Assembly (NCBI GenBank): GCA_003024785.1
Contig: PUQB01000030.1
Span: forward strand, 425,414 to 489,413
Reading direction: 5' to 3'
Length of the DNA: 64,000 nucleotides
Origin: Selaginella tamariscina
Taxonomy: Eukaryota > Streptophyta > Lycopodiopsida > Selaginellales > Selaginellaceae
The notes under the pieces are model-generated. The model saw only the letters and a program-made list of their open reading frames with translations, was not told the origin of the DNA and ran no database searches. The position numbers were made by a program, and so were the translations under genes. Positions 20,881 to 31,774 of this stretch are shown here, one piece after another. Every line of letters starts with the position of its first letter. Position 1 is the first letter of the stretch.

Positions 20881-21360
20881 GGTAGTAAATAATTAGGACT
20901 ACTAAAAAAACCGCATAAATCTGTTGGTGCTTATTATCGGTGAAAGAATCTTTTTTATGACGTGCACAATTTTTATAAACTTATGTCCACGTTGCTGATT
21001 TTTTGGAAGGTTTTTGATGAGAGATAAACCAGTGCAAATAATTCCATATAATAAGTCCTTTTAGTGTACTTAAGTTTTTTTAAAATGATTTAATTAAATA
21101 TTATTAGATAAAACTATGACAGACAATATAAATACTTCGTAAGTACATTACTATAGCTGGAAATAATGTGTAAATTATAATATATTATGCTAGCTATATA
21201 ATTTGCTATAAACATATAAAATGTGGGATAAATAATAATAACAATCAATTCACATTAAATGGCTTTAAAGTTATGATACATGATTGGACTAATAATATAT
21301 AAATATACAATAGTTGAGAAAAGGATTAAAGGAATGTTTATTAATAATAAAACAAAAATA
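20881..21360. other. AT-rich spacer
   Basis: No gene seen. It separates the PIF/Harbinger transposase from the start of inverted-repeat arm A. Confidence 0.5.
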
Positions 21361-22390
21361 AAATGCTCTGTTTTTAGGGCTAGAGTGCCCTAATTATGAA
21401 GCAGGGGATACACCGAGTGTGAAAAAGACGCCTTCTACGATGTGCAAGAAGAGGGAGAATTCAGAGCAAGGGAGCAAGAAGAGATGCAAGAAATCTTTCG
21501 ATTTCAAGGAATCTGGAAATAAGCGGCAAGGTATATTCTCGGGCATTTGTGCGCTCGGAGTAATCCAACTAGATTACAGGTAATTCTACACAATTCTTTG
21601 TAGATATGTATGTACATAAACAAATCACAGGTGGATTCTTAAGATTTCTAAGATGGACCAGCATCCATATTTCACACACACATATATACATACGCCCACA
21701 CACACACATGTGTGTGTGTTACGTGTTTGTGGAGTTCATAGTTGTACAAATAAGTCGTGCGTGTGTACATTCTGTGTGTGTTTAGAACATATATATGCGT
21801 GGATCTTAATATCTGGTATTGATATCTCGCACGCATGCCGTGTTTGTGTTTGTGCGTCCGTTTGTGTAGTTTACACACACTTATATGTAGTTTACGTATA
21901 TATGTACGTGCATGCGTTGTGCCTACACTATGTATGTATAAGCATATATATATTGTACACACACAACCACGATTTTCTACAGATTTGGAAACTTGGAGGT
22001 TGCATTTCAGATTCTAAGAATATCCCAGTATACTTGAATTATGTATTTGCTTGCAATGAGAAAGCTATTGAAGAAGTCGACCTTGAGCATCTCAAGACAT
22101 GTACTATGACGTATACACATTGTATACAAATGTATTAATGTATATGGTACTAACGCATTATATATGGTTTTTTCCAGTGTTTTCTGCTTTATGAATGGTT
22201 ACAGACATGCTTAACGGAAGGACATGTAGTCTCAACAGAGACTTACCAGCTGCAAAACCCGCTTAAACCTTCTCAAACTCTAGTTACTCAACATATTACC
22301 GTCCAAGAACATGCCAACGCCATGGAGACCTCCCAACGAGTATGAGTGTACAACACGGTGTTTTTTTTGTTGAGTTTTGTTTTCTTTCAG

Positions 22391-22734
22391 GTCACTAGAG
22401 AGCATTTCATACAACACACTAATACACAGTGTCCCCAATAAGTAAGTGCGCACACACACACACACAATGGAAATATTTGTGTTAACTTATGTTATGTATT
22501 TGCAGATCCCTACTGAGCATTCTCAGTATATGGCCATGGAGGTTTCCCAACAGGTAAGCGTGTGTGTGTGTGTGTGTGTTGTATCTTATGTTTTATATAT
22601 ATACATGCATATATATTATATATATATATATATATATATTGACGTGGGTTTCCTTTAAAGATCGCTACTGAGCATACAAATATCGGAAGCACTCAGACAG
22701 AGAGTGTTGACATCACAACCCAGGCCAGCTTGAG
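22391..22734 (+). repeat. Reiterated short exons in the POLL linker
   Basis: Three successive short exons with proper splice signals: VTREHFIQHTNTQCPQ (22391-22441), IPTEHSQYMAMEVSQQ (22506-22553) and IATEHTNIGSTQTE... (22661-22734). The preceding exon ends VQEHANAMETSQR, so the pattern (x)EH...(A)ME(T/V)SQ(Q/R) occurs repeatedly. The second and third short exons (51 and 48 bp) keep phase. Arm B has the same exons (38700-39000, minus strand). Confidence 0.6.
22558..22640. repeat. (GT)n and (TA)n microsatellites in POLL copy A intron
   Basis: A (GT)n tract starts a few bases after the 22553 donor and is followed by (TA)n at 22609-22640. The arm B counterpart (38719-38790) has a longer TA tract. 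Confidence 0.8.
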
Positions 22735-23436
22735 GTACATATGTATTTGGACACCACAGTGCGCACGCACACACACGTTTAAAATCTAATGTATATATGT
22801 AGGTAATAATGCGTATACAGGAATTAGAGTCTGTTTACGTCTGAGTTTATCTCTGAAGTTAAGATTATCATCTTCTTCAGAACTCTCATATTCTGAATGA
22901 GTGAATTTGTATGTCCACATAACTGTAAAGTTTATATAATATATATATATATATATATAACCTGAATCAAGACGTTTTATGGTAAACAGGAATCTGCGAA
23001 TCTTAATGAGCATCTTACACATATCTATGAGGACGTCCTCGGTGACCAATGAAGATCGGTCATGTACAGAAGGGTAAGCATGCACACACACGTGTGTGTG
23101 TGCATGTACATATCTGTAGAGTGTAAAATATGTTTTTACAGGCTGTGAATAAGTTACGAGGTTTACCGTACAAGGTCTGAACAAGTTAGAAACAGAAACA
23201 TGGATTTTCATTATTACAGAAAATTAAATAAATTCTTGGAACCGGTCGTCTTCAAAAGCTGACCACCTTAAAGCAGAGGTAATTTGTTTAACTAATTTAG
23301 TTTAATTTAAATGAACATGTATTAAATAGTTTAACTTAATTAATAGATAGCAGTTTAATTATAAAATTAACTAGAGTCTTAGTTGTTGAGTTGATGTCAA
23401 ACAGGTTGTTCAACGTCGTCCCTCCCCTCCGTGTAT

Positions 23437-23439
<3 letters not shown>

Positions 23440-23467
<28 letters not shown>
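23440..23467. repeat. (CA)n microsatellite in POLL copy A
   Basis: About 13 uninterrupted CA units just upstream of the finger-domain exon; mirrored in arm B at 37888-37911. Confidence 0.85.
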
Positions 23468-24395
23468 GTATCAACTTGAAAATACAAGCGTAGTAATCAG
23501 ATTAAGTAATAGTAAATTTTTATAGGTTGGGGGAATACAAGTACTGGGTTCTGTATGGGGAATAGGTGCAACACACGCTCGTGAGCTCTATAAAAGGGTT
23601 ACGGAGAGGTTAAGGACTTAATTAACGAGAGTCCACATGGCTCGCATGGGAGTTAAATACTATGATGATATTAATTTGAGAATGCCCCGCAAAGAAGTCT
23701 CGCAAGTTGAAACATTTGTGCGAAACGTGGTTGAATCACTTACACCCGGGGTACGTGGGGTGTGTGTGTGTGTGTTTGAGAGGGAGAGGGAGAGGGAAAG
23801 GGAGAGATCTTTAGCATTGATGTTTTAGGCTTCGGTGTGTGTGTGTGTTTCTAGGCTTGGGTGAATGCAGCAGGTTCATATCGAAGGGTAAAGAGACATG
23901 TGGAGACATTGACATTCTCATTACACATCCAGACGGTTCTAGGTGGATGTATATTCATATATCTACGTCTTCCTCTCCCTCTCCCTCTCCTGTATTGTTA
24001 TGAAGTATTGTATGTAATTTTGTTTATAGCTAACTTCTCTTTGGAAAAACAGAACACAATCAATTGTATCACACACAGTTACACTGTATGTGTGTGTGCG
24101 CGCGCACACACTAAGTTCTATTTCTGTTTTCATATATCCATCAGCATCTATTGGCTAGACTTGTACAAGAACTGCGCAGAATGGACTTCAGGTTGATGAA
24201 AACGCTAGAAAGGTATGTTAATTTAATCAATAATAATAAATAAAAGATAGTATGTTTAATAACATCAATGTTATATTTAAACAGACAACCGGACATGTTT
24301 ATGGGAATATGCCATCTTCAATACCGTAATTTAGTTATATCATGCTCAACATTCTTTATTTATTCTTTGGGCAAGCATGTGTGTGTGTGTATCGG

Positions 24396-24607
24396 TTAAA
24401 TGCTGTGCTAACCAATGCATAAAACTCGCTCAAGCCGGTGTTTCATACTGTTCATTTCGATGTTAGAAACCTTTAAAGAACAAGTACAGGTTATTTACCA
24501 GTAAAAAAATCTCGATTGCATTTCATATTGTTTGGTGTAAGAGAACTTGTTAGCGCAGACCGAAGTTTCATACATCTTACACGCACTGTGTATGTAATGT
24601 AGGAAGA

Positions 24608-24645
<38 letters not shown>

Positions 24646-24838
24646 GAAAAAAAGGAACTTTACCAGCTTTTGAGCCGGTGGGCTTCATCACATATGAGAA
24701 GCTCGGGCCTGGAAGAAGCAATAACATTCTGGTGCCTTCTCAGTGTCTGGTTAGGAGAGGATAAAAGTTGTCATTCTTGAATTCGAAGAGTCTTTGGTTT
24801 GCCTATTAAACAACAATATTTCCATATTTTGACCTGAC
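24396..24838 (-). pseudogene. SNF2/RAD54-like helicase fragment, arm A
   Basis: Minus strand: an exon-like block around 24838-24664 contains QTLRRHQNVIASS and RPELLICDEAHRLKSW. The DEAH box with LLICDEAHRLK matches plant RAD54/SNF2 motif II, and the YETFRxH-like stretch before it matches the preceding helix. Downstream, after an intron with a (CA)n tract, GLSEFYALVSTAFN (24450-24405) resembles the sequence after SNF2 motif III (GTPxQNxLEEFYAMVNF). It is convergent with POLL copy A. Only a small part of the ATPase domain is present, so it is not functional. RAD54 acts in homologous recombination repair. Confidence 0.55.
24613..24643. repeat. (CA)n microsatellite
   Basis: About 15 CA units in the presumed SNF2 intron; mirrored in arm B near 36769-36796. 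Confidence 0.85.
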
Positions 24839-24952
24839 AAAGAAGAGAGCAACCACTTGTAGCGTTTTGCCAATACCTAAGAACCGACGTGAACGCACAC
24901 ACACACACACACACACACACACGATACCTCAAGAGAGTTAGCTTGTCGGCAA

Positions 24953-25437
24953 TCCTCTTTTGATTTTCCGATTGTGAGACATAAAAACTTGGTTTTTATC
25001 AATTCTCTTCAATGTCTCTGTGAACCAAGGCAGGTACCGTGCGTAGAGATAAAAATCAAGTTTTTATCCCCGATTCTCTTCTGTGACACAATTCCGCTTC
25101 GGAATAGAGCTCGTCCTCTTTTGATTTTCCGATTGTGAGACATAAAAACTTGGTTTTTATCAAATTCTCTTCAATGTCTCTGTGAACCAAGGCAGGTACC
25201 GTGCGTAGAGATAAAAATCAAGTTTTTATCCCCGATTCTCTTCTGTGACACAATTCCGCTTCGGAATAGAGCTCGTCCTCTTTTGATTTTCCGATTGTGA
25301 GACATAAAAACTTGGTTTTTATCAAATTCTCTTCAATGTCTCTGTGAACCAAGGCAGGTACCGTGCGTAGAGATAAAAATCAAGTTTTTATCCCCGATTC
25401 TCTTCTGTGACACAATTCCGCTTCGGAATAGAGCTCG
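24953..25437. repeat. Three tandem ~162-bp units, arm A
   Basis: Units start at 24953, 25114 and 25276 (TCCTCTTTTGATTTTCCG) and end ...GGAATAGAGCTCG. Copies are near-identical apart from single-base differences. Each holds two A/T-rich palindromes (GATAAAAATCAAGTTTTTATC and ATAAAAACTTGGTTTTTAT). On the minus strand each encodes ELYSEAELCHRRESGIKT and HRDIEEN-like peptide, separated by a stop. Confidence 0.9.
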
Positions 25438-25916
25438 ATCTTTAAACGCGGGTACATTTTGTTGAATTCTTCCTCAAAATACCGCCCGGGGGTCTCGGAT
25501 GAACGCGCCGACACGGATTTTTGAGGTGCGCTACCATCGGCAACAAAGACAGTGTATAAAGAACAGAAAATGTATATATTATGCATATAAAAGAACTGGA
25601 CAAATCAATGCGTAGCATCTCCTTTCGGATCTCTTGCTCCGTTGCCTTCCGCTGCTTCCGGTTTGCCTTTCTTGCTTACCTTACCTGAATCCTTCTTCAT
25701 ATTCTTCTTCTCATTCTCGTTCCTCTTCTTCCTATGAGATTTTGGAGTACGGAACGACGTTCTAGCATAGTGTATCGGCATGTCACTCTCTCGCTCTTCA
25801 CTTGGATAGGGTACACCTTTAAAAGTATCTTTAAGCGAAGAGAGCCGTCCGATGTTACGATTCAGAGTAGCTACGGACGAATTTTAAGTATACTTGCGGT
25901 TTCTACCTTGCACTAA
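25438..25916 (-). pseudogene. Unrecognised coding remnant, arm A
   Basis: Minus strand gives KSVSARSSETPGRYFEEEFN followed by KMYPRLKIELYSEAELCHRR and, further upstream, KGVPYPSEERESDM and RTSFRTPKSHRKKRTRM. The same peptides are on the + strand in arm B (35650-36180). The composition looks like real protein and it precedes the SNF2 block on the same strand, so it may be the upstream part of that gene, but I do not recognise it. Confidence 0.35.
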
Positions 25917-26912
25917 TGAAGTTTTTTAAACGAAATGCATAATATCATAATTTCACAGCATTGTGTAATTTATTACTCTATATACCATATATAATACTAG
26001 TACAAGTTTTAAAAAGGCTTTATTCAACACAGAGCTGCTCAGTAGTCTTGTTAATGTATTCAATGTGATTAAAAAGAAGTATAGAATTTGAACTTAAATT
26101 CAAGAACACACACACACATCTGTGTATATACACCATCACAGGACTCCTTGAACTACATTTTATATTAGTTAACTCAAATAAAGTGACTGTGCTTAACAGC
26201 TTGAATCAATAACATTCTTTTATGTTTGTGTGAGGACTTTATATATTTATACTTTATAATGCATTTTAAAATATTTCATTATAGTAATAAAATTTAATGT
26301 AGTTTACTATTTATAATTTATTCAAGCACTTAAAATGATTAATAGATAAATTTAATAGCTAAATTGCTCGATTCTGAAGTCAGACTTTTGTAAGTTATAA
26401 TAATAAAAAGCTTTATGTAGATCTCTTATTAAAATTAAACTTTTGCAAAACCCTTGACATAAATTTAAGGGTCATTTTGATGGGTTTTTATTATGTTAAA
26501 ATTATATAGAAAACCATTACATTTAAATTTATGTATAACCTTATCTAATTTTTAAAAGAACTTTTTAAGGTCCCTTAACCATTTAATGTTAGGTCATCGT
26601 GCATGGAAACAATATAACTTTTAATAATAGTAATATTTATAATTATATTCTATAAAATTTAAACTATTAATATGAATTTATAATACAATACAAATTTATA
26701 TATTTAAAATAAACACATAATATAATATAAATTTAATAAATTAAATAAAAATTATTATTCTCAGTATGTTCTTTAAATATTCCATGTTGCATATATTTAT
26801 AAAGATAAAAATTAAATATACCATATAATTATTTGTTAACACAATTTTATTAATATAATATATATAATTATTTATTTGCAAGCACAGTTTATACTTCTGC
26901 TTATACATGCAT
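25917..26912. other. AT-rich inner part of arm A
   Basis: No gene. It is mirrored in 34661-35640 with nearly the same sequence. Confidence 0.7.
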
Positions 26913-27759
26913 GTGTCCTCTATTTTGTAACTAAAAGGGAGCATGTTTATAGTCCCATTTTTTAATAATTAATAATTTTAGTTATTTAATTAGTATTTTT
27001 TAATATTAAAAAGATTTTTAATAAATGTTTTAAAAAATATATATTTAAATGTATATTTAAAAATAGAATATTCTTTAAAACATCTTATTTTTGTAATTGA
27101 CCCTTTACTCTGTGTGTGTGAGAGAGAGACGCTAGCAGATAATTCCCAAACTAAAAACATTAAATAAGAACGTGAATTTAACACACACGTACACACTCTT
27201 GCCTACACCCAGAATACCATAATCACAACACCTTTGGCAAGCCGTACACGGACAAACACATGTTGACATGTATACCATTTTCGATGAACTCATGCGTATA
27301 TAATGCTCAATGTGACGTGAAAAAGGACTTGAATCTGTAATGAATTAATTATAATAGTTAAATAATTTAATTTACTAATTTAGAACTATGTGTTTTCAAG
27401 TCTTTAAATTTTGTTAAATAATATAAATAAATTTATAATCTGTAATTTTGACTCTTTGTGAATATATATATAAATAAATTATGGGGTCTATGTATACTAG
27501 ATAAACAATGGACCGTAAGCTATACGAGGGAGGTGTAGAACGAGGGTATACACATCGTAACATTACACGCACGCACGCACGCACGCACGCACACACACTT
27601 TATATCTCTTTTATGAAAATAAAATAAAACGTCATAGGCTATTAAATAATTTATAACGTGAAAACTACCAGAGCAAAGTATGAAGATAAAATACCATAAA
27701 ATACATGATATAAAAACTATATAGTAAAACACATATTATCTCTCTCACACACACACCTG
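26913..27759. other. AT-rich spacer start, with (GCAC)n/(CA)n
   Basis: No coding signal. A short tetranucleotide array (GCAC repeats) lies at 27566-27596. Confidence 0.5.
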
Positions 27760-28046
27760 TTTTGCTTGATGCTGTTCCATGCTACTGTATTTTGTGTACA
27801 TATCCAGCACAGTGTTTGTCACGAATGTGTTGGTTACACCCACTTCAGCGTGGATTCTTCTACCTGTATACAAACATGTGCACGTATATTTGTACCTGTG
27901 TTTCTTTGAAGGCGGCAATTGCTTGGCATGATGCCATTCTCTTTGCATTGGGTTGTACATATCGACTGGATCTGTCTGTATATATGTTATCTGGACTGCG
28001 ACCACATTGTGTAATATGTAGCGTCTCAAGTGGTTCAATCTCATGA
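27760..28046 (-). pseudogene. PPR gene fragment (minus copy)
   Basis: Minus strand shows RRIHAEVGVTNTFVTNTV and LDMYTKYSSMEQHQAKQ (27855-27760). This is the start of a plant PLS-type pentatricopeptide repeat (GRRIHA...VxNTVLDMYxKxSSME). Upstream sequence is in another frame. It is homologous to the fragments at 30624-31220 and 40087-40760. PPR proteins bind organellar RNA; this is only about one repeat long. Confidence 0.6.
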
Positions 28047-28079
28047 GAATGCATTACACAATCAATATTATGCAGAATT

Positions 28080-28112
28080 CAACGTGTTTGATCCACACTC
28101 AACCCATTTTCC
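28080..28112 (+). repeat. tRNA-Phe-like 3' fragment
   Basis: CGTGTTTGATCCACACTCAA resembles the T-arm and 3' acceptor of plant tRNA-Phe (CGTGTTCGATCCACGCTCAC). It lies 35 bp beyond the PPR fragment, divergent from it, as the 39899-39972 copy does with its PPR neighbour. Confidence 0.4.
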
Positions 28113-28511
28113 GCGAAAGTGAAGTTTAAAAATTTGAATACAAGATTCAAAATTCAAAACTTGATTGCGCCCTAATTCCTTAACACTCATGCTAACTTTG
28201 TTTTAAAGTTTGTAATAGTGCGAATCCAACAAGTTATATTCGGATCTCCAGTACAAGGCTCTCCCTCTCTTTAATAAAAGACAAATTAGAAAACTTAAAA
28301 ACTTTTGATTATTTAAAAAAAAAAAAAAAACCGTTGTTAATATACATAAAACAGATTTAGCTTATTGCCTTTTAAGAATCTTAACGGCATCCTAAGAGCT
28401 GTTTCCTCGTCGACATACAACGTATACGTATTGCTAGTAGACAGTAACTTCTCCACCTGGAAACATGACTCAGTATATTTAGTATATACTATATAGAATG
28501 TAAGATGTAAA

Positions 28512-28569
28512 GCGAGGATATAAAGCTTTAGATTGAAGATCTGCATGTGTTTGATCCACGCTCACCGGA
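28512..28569 (+). pseudogene. tRNA-Phe(GAA) pseudogene with deleted D arm
   Basis: Starts GCGAGGATA, has TTAGATTGAAGATCTG (anticodon arm with GAA) and ends GTGTTTGATCCACGCTCACC. The D arm and part of the variable region are missing. Confidence 0.5.
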
Positions 28570-29055
28570 TGGTTTATGTTAAAATTAATTATATAACATA
28601 TATACGTACAACATAATGTCACATTTTTTCGATTGTGTGGCTTGTTGTGAAATGACTCGCTTTATAACTATACAAAAGTAATATTGAATAATAATTAAAT
28701 TATGAATTCTTTGCGTATTAAAGCTTGATTGATCTATATATAGAATAGTATATTAAATAGAAATCCATATTAATATAGATTATAGGGTATAAAATATTAT
28801 ACATAATATAAATTTCAGACATTTATTTATTCATTATCTATGCATACATAAAATTATTAAGTTCAGTTTACTGACCCCATTTTAGAATGTTAAATACTTC
28901 AATGTTTGTATGTTTTTAATAACTATTAGCTATTCATTTTTTATTTTGAAAATAAAAATTAAATTATCTCCTAATTTATTATGAAGGATATAATAAAAAC
29001 ACAGAAGTTATTGTAAGTAGCAATTACAATGGAATTGTAAATGTAAACGATAAAA

Positions 29056-29335
29056 TATGTTATACTATACTTTTAAGTGACATTTAATTAACATTGTCAT
29101 GTCAAGTGGTTTAAGAAAATAAACAAATCGTATAAAAATGCCTAACACTACTTCAATATTAAATTCATATACTGCTCAGTGCTTATCATTACAATTACAA
29201 TTAATTGTAAACAATAAAATATTTTATACTTTAAATGACCATTAATTAACATTGCCAGGTCAAGTCATTTAACAAAATAAACAAAATCATATAAAAATGC
29301 TTAACAGTACATCAAAATTAAAATTCATATACTTA
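29056..29335. repeat. Two tandem ~120-bp AT-rich repeats
   Basis: Blocks at 29056-29170 and 29218-29335 share TTAATTAACATTG, AATAAACAAA and ATATAAAAATGC-type phrases in order. A related third copy lies near 34140-34250, and parts of the neighbouring sequence recur at 28661-28930, 33840-33910 and 34335-34570. Confidence 0.55.
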
Positions 29336-29529
29336 TCTTTCCGAAGTGTAACTGTAATACTTCATCAGCTATAAACACACCTAGCATTACTTTATAAAGC
29401 TTTTGATTTTCATATACAACACGTTTCTGTGTATATCCTTCCAATTGACTCTGTGCATGCGTGCGTGTGTGTGTGCGTGTGCGTGTGAGAGAGAGAGGAG
29501 TTACGTTTTGGAAGCTTGATACTCTAATG

Positions 29530-30620
29530 CTCGGTTTAATTCAAGTCGGAGTATCTGAGCAACCATTTCTTCTGATAGTTCAATCTTTGGAAGCCTAAAT
29601 AAATAAATACGTGAAATAAAACTAAACAATAATTAATATAATATATTGTTGCTAAGTTGGAATAATATAGTAACAAGGAGCATTTGAGAGAATGGAGAGT
29701 AGTGTATAGCCCACCAGTCAAATAAGAAATAGGCGACAGTTGCCCGCCTCCGGTTACATGTTTTGTTTTTCCACAAAAGCACGTGTATATCTAAATAAAT
29801 ATAAAAAATAATATTTTTAAAATTAAATTTGATTCTTAATAAATATATTTTAATTAATTTTATAAATCTTTTATTTATTTTAATCTTTTTTTTTAAACTG
29901 TCGTTATACTTATATTGGCCATCACCAAAAAATTGATAAACAGTACTTCTATGCTCGGATGCATTTTGATCAGCCACGATGAAACAGTCCTAAATTCTCG
30001 GATATTCTGAACTACCAAGTTTCATACTAATGAATGAAAAACAATTAACTATATTCATTATATATTTTTATCATTGTATACAACGTCTCTCTCATATATC
30101 GATATATTACATTATACGCATAAACATAACATTTTTTTTATTGTGCGTAAAATATAATTCTTAGGAATAGATTTATATGTCATAAAGATAAAAGTGGTAT
30201 GTACTTTTAAAAATATTATTATTACATAAAAGGTCAAAATATATACAGATTAAGTAAAATGAATTGATTAAATACAATATACTTTATTATATATATATAG
30301 AAGTACTGTTGATTTTATAAATTTTCATATTATAAAACAGATTGTTTAATAATAACATATCTATTATTTCTTTTGATTAGCCTGAAATAGTTACTAGACA
30401 TGATTTAATGCATTAATTATAAAGTTTATCGTTATATTCATTTATAACAATGATTATTAATGAATATCGATTTATCAGAGTTTTTAAATTGATAATATTA
30501 TTGGCATTAACAAGCCTGGAATTATTTCTTGAAAATATTGGTAATTACTCTTCAATATGTCAAAATTTAAATTAAATTTTTGTTAAATTCAATTATTTTT
30601 ACTAATAAATATTTCAAATC
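29530..30620 (-). pseudogene. Unrecognised duplicated module X, minus copy
   Basis: Minus strand: MADQNASEHRSTVYQFFGDG (29977-29918), a middle part around 29760-29700, and IELSEEMVAQILRLELNRAL with EYQASKT* (29590-29515). The AT-rich part to 30620 is also shared. The same exon-like pieces are on the + strand at 41020-42160, partly better preserved there and partly worse. The middle peptide is hydrophobic. Donor- and acceptor-like sites flank the pieces. Family unknown. Confidence 0.4.
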
Positions 30621-30623
30621 TCG

Positions 30624-31220
30624 AAGACGACTATAAGACGGTGTCACCCCAAGCAATGCAATACTGTGCAATCAAGGACAAGCAGGTACATATCTACATA
30701 CATATACAAGTGTCTGTCCTATAGGCGGGTGTGTGTATCTACACAGGTAGAAGAATCCACGCTCAAGTGGGCATACCAAACATATTTCGTGGCAAAACAC
30801 TGTGCGTACACCAATGTAGTAGCATGGAACTGGCCAAGAAACTGTTCGATGCTCGAACTATTGTCTCGTGGAACACTATGATCATGGGATACGCACAGAA
30901 TGGACTAGGAATATTTCACTTCAAATGTTTGATACAATGCAGGAACAAGGCTTTGTTCCCGATCCACGTACGTTCTCAAGGCGTGCACCAGCCCAGCTTC
31001 TCATCGAACAAGTCTCACCACCATTTCCCAAACAGGTGTGTGTGTGTGAGCTCGCACGTGTTATTTATTAGTCGTTTTATAAGATGCATATATACAAAAC
31101 AAACACACACACACACACGTGTTATTGTAGAATTATATTGTGAAACTTAAGTTGTTGCAGGAACAAAGTTTGAGCCCGACTCTAGAACGTTTGTGTTTGC
31201 ACTTTCTGCCTGTGCGTGGG
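30624..31220 (+). pseudogene. PPR gene fragment (plus copy 1)
   Basis: Exon 1 ends AIKDKQ/GT at 30685. Exon 2 (30747-31035) encodes GRRIHAQVGIPNIF, SSMELAKKLFDA and RTIVSWNTMIMGYAQNGLG and ends exactly at a (GT)n tract. Exon 3 from 31161 encodes TKFEPDSRTFVFALSACA. These are consecutive PLS-type PPR motifs broken by frameshifts. It corresponds piece by piece to 40087-40760. Confidence 0.7.
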
Positions 31221-31359
31221 TGCGTGCGTGTGTCTGAGTTTGTACTGATATACAAACAAGAAGATCGAGGAAATAATAAATCGACATATTGAAATATATA
31301 TATGTCTATACACACACCCACACACATTTTATGTTTCAGTAGTGAATCAAATATGTAAA

Positions 31360-31424
31360 GCGGCGACAGGAGACCCGTTAGACTGAAATATATAAAGTTG
31401 AGTGTTCGATTCACGCTAACTGCA
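31360..31424 (+). pseudogene. Degenerate tRNA-Phe-like sequence
   Basis: GCGGCGACAGG..GTTAGACTGAA and AGTGTTCGATTCACGCTAACTGCA keep the outline of tRNA-Phe (anticodon GAA, T-arm) with many changes. Confidence 0.4.
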
Positions 31425-31448
31425 TTTTATTTATTATATTAAACAACA

Positions 31449-31774
31449 AGTGTTAGACATTTTATTTTCAACCCTAAACACGTCACGTTTAATATTTTAA
31501 TATTTCTAAACGCTTTAATGACTAAAATTGAATAAGTGTTACAGTGACAGTTACTTAGAAAAATAAAAAAAATTTAAAACATTATGTAATGCTTATTCAT
31601 TTTAGCGTTTAGAAAATAAAATAAATATTAAAATATTAAACGTGACGTGTTTAGGGTTGAAAATAAAATGTTAAACACTCTAGCACTTATTCATTTAGTC
31701 ATTAAAGCGTTTAGAAATATTAAAATATTAAATATAAACGTGACGTGTTTAGGTCGAAAATAAAATGTTAAAAC
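31449..31774. repeat. Foldback repeat plus a third unit
   Basis: The unit at 31449-31540 (AGTGTTAGACATTTTATTTT ... GAATAAGTG) is inverted at 31591-31679 and again, same orientation as the second, at 31684-31774. All share the CTAAACACGTCACGTTTAAT core. A likely MITE-type or foldback sequence. Confidence 0.7.

Larger units (their letters stand above)
21418..24326 (+). pseudogene. POLL: DNA polymerase lambda gene, copy A (most complete exon set)
   Basis: Exon-like blocks in order: BRCT start SGICALGVIQLDYR (to 21579); BRCT IWKLGGCISDSKNIPVYLN (21983-22100) and LLYEWLQTCLTEGHVVS (22178-22339); three short linker exons with a TEH/REH motif (22391-22734); NLNEHLTHIYEDVLGD and AVNKLRGLPYKV (8-kDa domain, 22995-23175); ILGTGRLQKLTTL (HhH, 23220-23280); VLGSVWGIGATHARELYKRG (23530-23595); MGVKYYDDINLRMPRKEVSQ (fingers, 23646-23705); AAGSYRRG then [12 protein letters not shown] after a one-base loss (23871-23932); LLARLVQELRRMDF (24144-24190); TDMFMGICHLQ-like to 24326. 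Pol lambda is the plant family X polymerase for base-excision and end-joining repair. Frameshifts, a TAA in a linker exon and the missing C-terminus make this a pseudogene. Confidence 0.8.
21361..26912 (+). repeat. Arm A of large inverted repeat
   Basis: Matches arm B (34661-39835) in reverse complement along its whole length, from TGCCCT..GAAGCAGGGGATACA at the outer end to ATTTGCAAGCACAGTTTATA at the inner end. It carries POLL copy A (+), SNF2/RAD54-like pieces (-), three ~162-bp tandem units, an unrecognised coding remnant and ~1 kb of AT-rich DNA. It is ~5.55 kb versus ~5.18 kb for arm B; indels are mainly in microsatellites and tandem units. Confidence 0.9.

Noticed and set aside
22786-23211. 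Minus-strand frame with EYESSEEDDNLNFRDKLRRKQ (and its arm B mirror at 38140)
   Set aside because: It looks protein-like but is antisense to the POLL exon series and overlaps the NLNEHLTHIYEDVLG exon; no family match, so not called a gene.
24953-25437. CRISPR-like regularly spaced repeats
   Set aside because: These are direct tandem repeats with no unique spacers, in a plant genome.
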